Shown here: in pieces, positions 11,040 through 23,000 of the stretch
Layout of the letters: each line of letters starts with the position of its first letter
How positions within the stretch are numbered: position 1 is the first letter of the stretch
From: Branchiostoma floridae
Taxonomy: Eukaryota > Chordata > Leptocardii > Amphioxiformes > Branchiostomatidae
Assembly: GCF_000003815.2 (NCBI RefSeq)
Contig: NC_049990.1
Location: forward strand, 15,471,842-15,535,841
Length of the DNA stretch: 64,000 nucleotides
Direction: 5' to 3'
The notes under the pieces: generated by a model
Seen by the model: the letters and a program-made list of their open reading frames with translations, nothing else
Database searches by the model: none
What the model was told of the DNA's origin: nothing
Position numbers and translations under genes: made by a program

Positions 11040-14000
11040 ATGTTTCCGTGCCGACCAGTCCCATCGTACATCACAGTTTTGTACATCTATGCAGTCATCA
11101 ACCTGTTTCTGCTGCTCCATGTGTGCACTGTGGATGCTGATGTTATCGTGGTAAGGCCCTTTTTTTGGCGACGCCTCAGGGGCTAGCCTAATAGTATAGT
11201 GTGTGTCCGTTTGACAAGAATTCCCAGGCATGTCAGGAATTTTAGTTGCATCATCCCTTTAGAGGGAAATAACTTGGGAATGTCAATGTGTTGACGGATC
11301 ATCGTGATTTTTCATATGTAGATAACTTTGGAGATGCCTTTGACGAATAAGGGCTTTTAACGCAAACCAGGATGTTAGAATGCTACAAAATATGCCATGT
11401 GTAACTCAGAAAGTAAGAAATATATGGCTTACCTTTGAGGATATATCCAATTGACAAAAAGTCCCGAAATTCCACAGTAATTCGTCCGTGCGTGCGCAAT
11501 TGCACCATCCTTTTGGAAGGGAATACTGAAACTCGGGAAGGTGTTGACGGATCATCGAGATTTTCAGATGTAGATAACTTTGGAGATTCAGTTTTTATTG
11601 CCACACTTATTATGCTTACCTTCAAGAAAGGGAAACATGGTTTTTGAGAAGTCACATCTTCTAGAGGAAAGGCTGCACAAGGTAAAATTACTATAAAACA
11701 AATAAAGAAATAGGAGAAAAGTTAGTGTATGATTTGAGAGACTACTGTAAATGCAGAAATGTTCACAAAGGTTTTACATTCACGGTTGCCAATTTACCAC
11801 AAACTTAAAACCACCGTGAACATTTTTCCATGGCTGTAAGTAAATACAGTCTATGGCGTTACTGGGAATTTAAACCACAGCAAATACTCCATTTTCCCAC
11901 AACTACGAAATGAAATCCCGGTGAACTTAAATGCATTTACAGTATACCTTAGATCATTTCACTTTCCTTGATCGGAAAAACATATCACTGTAGTGTCAAT
12001 TTGTAGATATAAAAGCTTAATATGATATGTTCCCCTTACTTTTCCAGGTAGGTTACACAACGCACTTAAATTGTAAAACAATGACTTGTATAACATGTAC
12101 TTGTGTAGGCCTGCCATGTAATGCTTGCAGAACTTGGTAGAGGGCATCGCAGCACAATAGATAGCATACTGCAGTATTATGCAACTATGACATATGGTGC
12201 TAGATAGTGTTGTATACTCTAAACGTATTGTTTTACCGTAATAAGCACACTTGAAGACAACTGATGTTATGTTTTATCGAAATGATGTTTTTATTTTCAT
12301 GTTTACAGACTGATAGCATTAACAACACAGTAAACTTCATGGATATGCCATCCAACTTTGGGTCCCAGCTACCTGACATGGGGATACAGGTACTGTATTC
12401 AATCCAATTCTTTTTAATCTTTAAAGGTATACTATGCAATTTTGACTTGGAAAACTGGAAATACTATGAATATGTAATTTGCTACTTTTCAGCTCTTTTA
12501 CGTCATTATTTGATATTTATGGCTTTTGAAAACTGTGCAAAAAAAAGCCACACTTAAGTCCCCCAATTTTGTAGTACAATGTAAGTAAATGCAGAAATGT
12601 TGACGGTGGGTTTATGTTGGCGGTTTTTACGGTGGCTGCCTTACCGCAAAGATTTTTCTATTACAGTTTGTGACTACAGTATATGACGCTACCACGAACT
12701 CACGAAACCATAGTTAACACTCCATTTTCCCGCTATTGCAAAATTAAATCCCCGCGAATTAGGTGCATTTACAGTAAATCCAGGTAATGTCATTTACGCC
12801 AAATAGCAGTTACTCAAAGAACTGAATATGATTTTTGAGATCCAAAATTATATCCAGTTGCTTGAGTAACTGATGTTTGGCCTGATTTTGAAGGTAGGAA
12901 AAAGTGCTATATTGACAGAGGTTTACTCTTTCCATGTGTCTTATATGTGTTTATTTTCTTTAGTGTAAATAGTTACTTGTAAACTTTGCTTATTTGTCAT
13001 TTTATTGAACCTCGTCACGTGCTAGAGGTTGTTCACAAGGAGCCTGGACAACTGTCTTGATACACCATGTTGTTGTTGTTGTTTACATTGATGAGTGAAT
13101 GTTGTTGTTTACTCTGCAGGGTTACCTAGCAGCCGTGAACCCGCCCCATGCTTGTAAAGCCGTGGGCCCCCCTCCTCCCAACATCACAGAGTTGAACCCC
13201 ATCGCCTTGATTCGCAGAGGGAACTGTGACTTTGACATCAAGGTAAAACACTGCACACTGTTACACTGACTTTTAGTTTCAACGGGGCTGTCTCTAGTAG
13301 GGCTGGGTACCGGTACAGAAAATTCAGGTCCAGGTCCGGTTCAGGTCCAAAGGATCAGGTCCAGGTCCGGACCTGAACCTGGACCTGATTCAGTATGACT
13401 CATACCAATGGTCCATTTCACTACAAAGAAATCTGTTTGGTGGAGTATAAGACTTACACTGGCCTCTTAAAATCCTACAACACTAAAAGCACATGTACGA
13501 TTGACTGTAAAACTTGGTAGAAATGATGATAAACTCTACTCTACTTCACTCTTGTTATTTTCTTCCACCTGCAAGCGCTCAAACGTGTGAATGCCTGATC
13601 AAATAATATGTTAATTTTCTAATCGGTCCAACATCCGGTCCACCTAATTTTTTCAGGTCCGGTTTTTCTGGACCGGTCCAACAAGAAAAAACGGTTTCGT
13701 ACCGGTACGCTGTACCGATACCCAGCCCTAGTCTCTAGTTTTAAATTCTTTTCCGTCCCAAGCAAACTGTTCGGGAGCCATGTTGTTGATTTCAGTTCCT
13801 AAATGTGTCATTGTAAGCTTACAAAAATACAGTTTTATCGATTTCCACACCATGAAGTTCTGATTTTTTTTTTAGCGTACAGGGTGAAATTTTTTGTCTA
13901 TTCAAAAAAAGGAAGTTTCTGTCCCAGGATAGAGAGCCCCAAATTCAAATATTGCCTTGACAAGTTCATATCAAGAGTTTAGTTCAGACTTTCTGGTATA

Positions 14001-17000
14001 AAAGATTAAGACGTAGAAATTGAACCACCAAGCGCGACAACAGTTTGGCTGTATTAAAACATAATCACTGTAGTTTCATTTAATACGTTGTATTGTATTG
14101 TATTGTTAGTATTATATAGATATCTGCTATCAGTTATTTGTAATTCATTTGAATACCTTGTTTCATTTTTTCCTTTATAGAATGATCATTTGTGTGCTAC
14201 GTTTTGTTTCTTCTGTTCAAAGATTTTAAGACCATATATGCAATTCAGGATGTTCAAAGTTCTGCATTTTGTGCATTGTGCTTGAACATAATCTGTTTCT
14301 GACTATTATATTATTGTAATATAGTATAATATAGACTGGTGTGCGGTGCATAAAAAATCAGATCAGCAGAAAAAAGTAGATCAGCAGAAAAGAACTTAAC
14401 AATAGAACTGAATTAGTACACGGATGTGTCAGAGATTGACATTCTCGAATAGGACTGTTTAGCCATAGTCGATGCTGTAGGATTAAAAAATGGTCAATAT
14501 CATCTGACAGGTCATATATATATCATGATACATTTATTTGTTTCTCAGTTGACTATGCCATATCTCTACAGGAATTTATGAGTTTGAAACTTTCTCCCAA
14601 ACCAGGTGCTGAATGCAGAAAAAAGTGGCTTTAAAGCAGCTATAGTGTACAACGATGAGTCAGACGTCATCCTTCAGATGAATGGAAATAAATGTAAGTT
14701 TGTTTGTTTTGCTTGTAATGCATACCCGTTAAACCATCTCATGGTGTAACACACCAGGTTTGTACTGAACAGTACAAGCTACATGTCCGGTCAGATTTGT
14801 TTGATCCACTCACAGAAGGAAGGACGCCTACTATTTTCAATAAGTGTGGTGGGTTCTTTGACGTGGCTCTCCTCAAACACAGGACCTCCTTTTACATTTA
14901 GCATTCTATCCAAGGAACAGCCCTAAAACTGAAACTTGGTACTCAATTCCACCCGAGTGAAGCGAGTAAATTCGTGTTAAGTGCCTTTCCCAAGGGCACA
15001 ACATTATGGCATGACAGACAACTCAATCGCAGGACCTCTGCCTTGTTCGAATAATTTTTATTATTCTATGACAGCCTGTGTGATAACAATCGGTAGAACC
15101 CATGTTATAACCCAAGTTATCACATGGTCTGGATAACCAGTATGGACCAGTATTCTGGCCTGGTATGACATTAATTGTGTAATTACATGACGCACATGCC
15201 AGGAATAGGTTCTTGATGGTAATAAAGGGGATCCTCCATAGCAGGTCGTAAAGTGGTGCTTAACTACATATCTGACGTGCTTTTTGTGGTCATGTGGCCG
15301 TTCCACTTTGTTCGATATGGTTGTACCAAATTTGCATATCACAGTAATAGCGTAGCCATTTTCCATACATACATGTAGATATTTGACTGAAAAGCAAGGA
15401 TTTTGGGGTTGCAGGCTTGTTAATTATTATGTATAGTTGAAGTAAGTTGTTCAAGATCATCAGGGATTGTTGTATCGCTCCCCCCAAAATGGGAGGGGGG
15501 CCAGGGCTCGAAATACCACCTACATATGCAGGTAGAATTGGAGCTGTGCAGGTATTTCTGGTGTCTACCTGCACCTAACCTGCACTGGTCCATGTACAGG
15601 GTTTTACATAAATGTCATATGATGTAGGTGTACATGTATGTGGATTGTAGCTGCATTGGCTGTTACCACCGAAAAAAATAGCAATGGTTCCTGAACTATT
15701 TTAGTATGATCCATACTTCCTAAATTCAGAGTGGTACAGGTAAAATTTGTGTGGTGCAGGTAATTTTCAATGTTACCTGCACCAGTGCAGGTATGTAGAA
15801 AAAAGTATTTCAAGCCCTAGGGTTTGTTAATTATTATCTATAGTTGAAGTAAATTGTTCAAGATCATAAAGGATCATTGTATTGCTCCCCCCTCCCCCCC
15901 CCAAAAAAAATGTGAGGGGGGTATATTTTGAAGCTCACCTCACCTCACCTCAAGCTACCAGCCTCCTTTCCCTATCTTGAAGAGGATCTGTTGCTATAAA
16001 CCTGACTGTATAAGGGCATTTCTGTGAGCCTGATATAGATGTCTAATTTATTAGTGACGCATTTTTGTAAAAGAGCTGAGAGTCCCACACGTAGGCATGC
16101 TCCGAAGTGGGTTTTAACAGAAGCTATCATTACGTACATTAGCCTAAGTGGAGTTTGGATGATTGGCGTAGAGGGTAAGTGTTAAACGCTGCTTCTAACG
16201 GTGGGGATCGGAGTAGTGTCGGATCATACAGACAGGAGGGTCATTTTGACCTGCGTTCTCACAGCCTTCAGATTTAAGTTAGAGGAGAGGTTTCTCAGTG
16301 ATGTCCATTTAAGACCTGTCTGTGACACTTTTGTCTTGCTGCTCCAAGTAAGAAAAGACTGTAGCAGGCTTTTGCAGTCCAGTTTTTGGAGATCCTGTCT
16401 CTGGACCAAAAAAATCGTGAGAATCTGGCTGTCTCGCTCAACCAGCACTATAGGAAAGGATCGCAGTCGTCAGGACGGGACATTAAGCTGTGGTGAACTG
16501 TTTATCGCACTTGTTGAAAGGAGCTAGGGAAATTTCTGTGTTGCAGTGTACCTGTGAATGCTGTATATGGCATCTAGCTTCACTGTCACAACCATTGGAA
16601 GATTATCTAATCTGTTCATGTCACATGTTATGACATGAAACTGAAGTGCTGTATTGTAGCAAGAAGTTGGGCTACCGTTACGGGACATCTCAAGAACTGA
16701 TACGGAGAAACCTTCCTACTACGTTTCGCCTGAACTACGTCACAGTGAAGAGACAATAGTAAATCCAGTGACTCGATACGTGAATAGCAATCAGTCGGAG
16801 TAAAGCTTTTCCGTAAGCTTCCCTTTGGGGTAAAAACAAGAACATCTTCCTGAGGGGCTACTGTGTTGATAACGCTGCGAGTGTTACTCACCGTTGGAGT
16901 CATGCCTCTGATCAGGATTCGCTGCCCGTGCAAGAGAGGACCCAACTGGGTGAAGGATCGTTATAACCGTACATGTACGTCTGGGTTTTGCTTCTTCTTA

Positions 17001-20000
17001 CAGTACGCCAGCTTTCCACTATAAACTCCAGCTGATGAGCGAGCAAACCTTTGACAAAACTCTCAATGATTTTCAAAGATAAAGAACATGTATCTTCAAG
17101 TTTTGTGTGTTTTGGTGTCTCAAACATTGAGCCTTGTATTCCAATTTTGAAATCAATGGTCACAGACTCACAGAAATCCAATTTTGGTTGCTATGTGGTC
17201 TCTCATGAACCAGTTGCTGTTCTGTGGAAAAGGGGCTTTAGCAAAAATATACAGTATGTGTCGCTCACAATGTAGCTACCCAGTTGTTACCGGGCCTCAA
17301 AGCTATTAGGGATCTTCAATCAAACACTGATGTCTGGCTGCAGATAGCTATAATGGATTCCCTAAGTGGACGTCCCTGTTTTACCTCATGGAATGTTTGA
17401 GGAAATTGTTTCTATCAGTAGGGCAGGCCGCCTTCATGTTAAGCTTTAAACTGCCAAACCCGTATATATCAGGCACACATATCCATGTCCTGTTTGCAGC
17501 ACCTGGATATATCCGGGATAGCGTATTCCCCCGAAGTAGCAACATTTGCGTGCGCGCAGCACACGAACCCCGGAAGTTAGGGACTTCAGCCTTGTTCGGG
17601 GGGTTTTTTTTTGGAGGTCAGCGGCCAACCCTGGCACTGATAGCATTTTATAGTGCTGAAACTCTGGCAGTTTAAGGGTAAATGGTCCTAGAAATTTCCA
17701 TATGGGTTGATGCGGTATGTTTTTGTAGATGTGCATGTCAACTGTTGTTTGTGTCATCTGATAGTCTCGGAAAAAAGTCTAAGTCCTTGGATGATATTGG
17801 GACAAGGACAAAGTTTGTACTTAATATGATTCCAAGATTAGTAGTGTATGGTTAGGGTGTTTGGCCCAGAACCAAGCGGTCCTGAGTTTGAATCCCCTGT
17901 CGTGCCACCAATGTTGTTTTGTTGAAAAAGGCACCTTGTACAAATTTCTCACTTCACCCAGGTGTAAAAATTTGTACCTGACTTTGGTTGAGGAAGCAGT
18001 GCTCGAAATACCACATGCTCAGATGTTGCTTTTATCTACTGTTACCTGACATTAGAAAAAGCATACAGGCACAAAGAATATCATCTGCCCTTGTATTTCA
18101 ATCCCTAGTAAGTATAAGGATTTGGAAGTAGAGGGATGGGCTCCACCTTCCAATACTGTGTCCTAGACACAGTGGATAACAACCCACGGACTACCTTCTG
18201 AATCACCTTTCATTACTTTTACAATCTCAGATCTAACTGCTAGATAAGTCAGGGCTCAAAATACCACCTGCATATGCAGCAGGGTTCTAGCTAGTGCATT
18301 TTAGCGTAGTGGGCCACTACCCTAAAATTTTTTACCACTACGCTAAAATAAGGGCCACTACGCTAATTTTTAACTAGTGTAGTGGTGCTTGGCTATCATT
18401 TACTTGTTCAACAATGTCTAATCAATGTCTGAACAATGAAAAATGATATGCCACTAAAAACTGACCCCAAAATCCTTCAAATTACATGTGATGTTAACAG
18501 AGTGCCAACTTTTAACACTACATTTTCAAAATGACCCCCTTCCACACCAATCTCCAGATTGGTCGCTTCGCTACCATGCCATTCCCACTACGCTAAAATA
18601 AAATCCTGGCTAGAACCCTGTGCAGGTTAGTGCAGGTAAAATTGGAGCTATGCAGGTATTTCTGGTGTCTACCTGCACCTAACCTGCACTGGTCCATCTA
18701 CTGGGTTTTAAACATAAATGTCCTATTAGCTGTGAATGGATTGTTATTACTAGCTGCATTGACTGTTACCACCTATAAAGTATAAAAGAAGAAAATAGCA
18801 ATGGTTCCTGGACAATTTTAGTATGATCCATACTTCCGAACTCTAGAGTGGTGCAGGTAAAATTTGTTCTGGTGCAGGTAATTTTCAATGTTACCTGCAC
18901 CAGTGCAGGTATGCAGCAAAATGTATTTCGAGCCCTGTTAATGTTGAACTTTGCTGTGTTTCCCTACAGATTACATGGAGGTGACCATCCCATCGGTGTT
19001 TGTGGGTCTGACAGATGGGATGGAGCTGCAGAGATATGACTGGAGAACTGGGTAAGTCCCCCTCTTTACTTCACTTATCATTTCATTCTCAACTGAGGAT
19101 ATTGTTCCAACTTCTAATAAGCACAATGGTGTGTTCTACTTGTAACATAAGGTATGTGTTACGTAATCCATGTTATGTATGGAATAATGTGTTCATTTTC
19201 TAATCGGCATGCAAAGATATTGAACAAATGAGATTTCCAGAAATTCAGCACAGATGCCATTGGACTAACCTGAATCGATTCTACCAGCAAAATTTGCCCC
19301 TCAAAATGTAGGAAATAGCGCTTCAAAGGGTCTTAGATTTCAAAATTTTCCCGGATCCCCTCTATGACCGTTGCATGGAATCCTCTGGCACTTGACAGGC
19401 TTTCTGTTCAAAATCCAGGTGATGGAAAAAATTTCAGGTCATCCCTAAGATTTACTGTAAAAGCATTTAAGTTCACGGAGATTTAATTTTGCGGTAGCCG
19501 GAAAATGGACTTTTCGCTGTGGTTTTAATTTCGCGGTAAAACCATACACTGTAGTCTCTTACTGTTATGGAAAAATGTTCGCGGTGGTTTTAAATTCGCG
19601 GTGAAGCGGCCGCCGCAAAAACTGCAAACATTAAACCATCGCGAAAGTTTCTGCATTAACAGTACTTGTTATGGCCTTACATGAAATCTGACCATATGTT
19701 GTGCCCCACAGGTCGCAGGTGAAGCTGACCCCAGACTTCACCATCCCCCTGCACTTCTACCTGCTGCCCTTCGCTATCATCGTGGGCATCTGCTTCGTCC
19801 TCATGCTCATCTTCATGGTCAGCACACCCCCATTTACACAGTGGAATCATCCCACTTTCTACCACATTTCCTCCGTACTTTGATGATAAAATAGTCTGTT
19901 GAATACTTGTGTATCTAACGTCAACCGTTCCTAAAGTAATGGTAGGATATGTAAAGGTAGGATATGTAATGTAACGCTTCTTTTCTTGAGGTAACCTTGT

Positions 20001-23000
20001 AATTAATGTCGAACACTGTGTACATGTACATGTATGTTAAACCGGGGCCGGGCTGTTTAAAGACAACACATTTTCTCAACTTCTGGTGCATTAAGTGTTG
20101 AAATGTATGGTTTTTTTGTGTGTGTGTGACAAAAATAACAACAAAATACAATGCGGTATATATTTCATATTGCCCTCAATAGTCCCAACCCTCCCTCAGA
20201 TCGGATTGCCCTCCGGCATTTAAGCGATCCTTTCCGTGGTCAAGCTTGTACCCCTGATGATAAAGAATACACTTGTGTTGTATTTTATATGTATGAACTG
20301 TACATGTAGGTACATAAATGAAAGGAACAACAAGTTCATATGATAATGTTGTTTTAAGTGAAAAGAGTAGAATGTCCTGTCGGCCCTACATTTGGCAGGA
20401 GAAATGACCAAAGTCATGTACTACATATTTAGGTCGCCCAACTAAACATTGTGTTTTTTTCAGGTTGCGAAATTTGTCCGTGACAGAAGACGACAGCGTC
20501 GTTCCAGGCTGTCCAAGGAGCACCTGAAGAAAATCCCCACCAAGAAGTTCAAGAAAGGTGAGAGCCATTCAAAAAACTTTTCTAGAAAGCAGAATAAACT
20601 GATGAACTAAGGTCTGGTTAGTCAAGTCTATTTACTTAGCTTAGCTTAACTGTAGCTTGCCCAAAACCAGACTTACACATTGTAGATTTATAAAGCTATA
20701 TATTACTGCAGCGAACCTTAAAGCATTTTCTCAGTATTCAGATAATTTTCTTTCAAAATCAAAGTGGGATGGTATGAAGTCCTTGTAATGAACAGGTACC
20801 ATGTCACTGCAGTTATAAGATGACCTGCTAGAGGGCAGTACTGACTTGCCATGTGTTGCAGGTGATGAGTATGATGTCTGTGCCATCTGTCTGGATGACT
20901 ATGAGGAGGGGGACAAGCTCAGGATATTGCCTTGCTCCCATGGTAGGTCATATAATAGAAGTATTTAAAAACCTTTACAATGTACATACTAGTGTACATT
21001 ACTCATTGTACAGATTTTGATAGTAAGATAACACATTCTTATATCATTGTAAGTGCAATTGTACTTCTACTCTATCCTGTACTTTGTAGGATCATAAACA
21101 TGTAATAAAGGTCTCATTCACATTTGAGTTAGGATGTCAAACTTCTTAAGATTCACAATGTCTTTCTCAAGGAAACTGCTTGACAATTAAGCTTACACCT
21201 CCTTTAACATTTACTGCATCATCTGATACTAACAGAGATTTACCACATCTGATGAAGTATTGATTGCAAAAAATCTAGCTTTTGGAGAACCATACTGCTT
21301 TGATGCGCTTCATTGCCAACTTGCTAGGTGTCACTGTTGAACAGGCATGGTTAGTTTAACTATGGTCTTACAGCCATCCCAAATGCTCAGCAATTCTGTC
21401 ATTACTTTAAAACCATCAGCAGAGGATTCAATGAAAAATGATGGCTAATGATGTGGTCACATTAGTCACAAATTTTTGATTACATAGAATTTCCGAGCAA
21501 ACTGTGACAAAACCATTTGCCAAAACCACCAAAAAATATCTAAGAAAGCCTTTACAAAAACAAGACAGCTGAATTTTGTGAAAAAACACATGCTCCACTA
21601 TCCCAAGAATACCTTCAGTGTGCGATTGTGTTATAATGTATGCAACTTAGCCATAAGCAAGCTTCTCTCATATTCGAATGAAAACTCATGTGTTGATAAA
21701 ATCCATAGTTGTAAAATTTGAGCTGTGTCCCAACACAAAGGAAACACACACCACAAATGGTGACAGTGGCAGATGCCGTCTTCGCAACACCTTTGATTCA
21801 CTCCTGACATCATCACACTTCAGGTTCCCGGAAAGTCAGCACAGTGCAGCCGGCACGCTATGACTTGAATCGAACAGTTTTCAGGGCATTTGCATTACGC
21901 CCGCAAAATCTATGATAAGTCTTATTCTTCCAGAAACTAGAAGGTTTGCTCTTCCTTACAGAGGAGATTTCCTGTTGGTTTGAAATTTACATTGGTTTGA
22001 AATTTACAATAGGTTCAAAACAACAGAGGAATTTGTGTTTGGAGTACTTGGGACAAAGCTCAAATTTGACGACAAAGCTTCTCTCTCCTCCCCCAGCCTA
22101 CCACACCAAGTGCATTGACCCCTGGCTGACGGGCAGCAAGCGCACCTGCCCGGTGTGCAAGCGGCGCGTGATTCCGGGGGACGACGAGACGTCCGACTCG
22201 GAGACCAGCCAGTCGGACATGGATAGCGATGACGACATGCCGGAGACCACGCCCCTCCTGGGCGCCACCGGGCCTGTAGACCGTACCAACTCTGCCATGG
22301 GGACCACTGACACTTCCAGGTTAGCCATCGTACTCCTTGGCAATTTACAGTATTTACTTTTCTCAATAAATTTACAGTATTTACATAAATACAAATGCCA
22401 AAATATTCTACCCTAAGCAATTGGATTAAGACACATCAGAGTTTTAACTCTACTGATAAAATTACATTCTATAGCAGTGAAACCAACTTAAATGTGTATA
22501 CTTTAGGAATACATCCCCACCATGCTCCATTTCCAAATACCAATAGAATCTCATAAACATGTTCAATAACATGCTTGTCTGAAATTTGTACATTTCCGTG
22601 TGTCAGAAAAACCTAATTACTAGTACTTCATTTTGTTCGTAACTAAGAAAACTAGATAGGAACCCACATTCCAACTTTAAAATTCTAAAACGAGTACTGT
22701 GACAGACATTTTATTAACTTTCTAACACTTAGATGTCAAGAATATGTTGCATACTACTTTAGTATTTTTACATGCATAAACCTACAAAAATGCACCTACA
22801 GAAAAACATTGGGTACACAGCTCCAACCAAGGTGCACATGCACCCAGTATTTTGAGCCCTGCATTCACACTGGCATTACCATCTCTGTAAAGACATTAGC
22901 ACTGATGTTGCGGTCCCTGTCCTTGGTGCTGAATGACATTAAACACTAACCCCACCATCCCTGTCCCTGTCACATGCACCCAGTATTTTGAGCCCTGCAT

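Noticed and set aside
16201-16527. 108-codon plus-strand frame in RNF13 intron 4
   Set aside because: An overlapping minus-strand frame exists, no known domain is visible, and no splice or promoter support was found.
22004-22420. 138-codon minus-strand frame opposite the RING exon
   Set aside because: It is the antisense shadow of RNF13 exon 9, with Arg/Pro-rich composition typical of GC-rich antisense.
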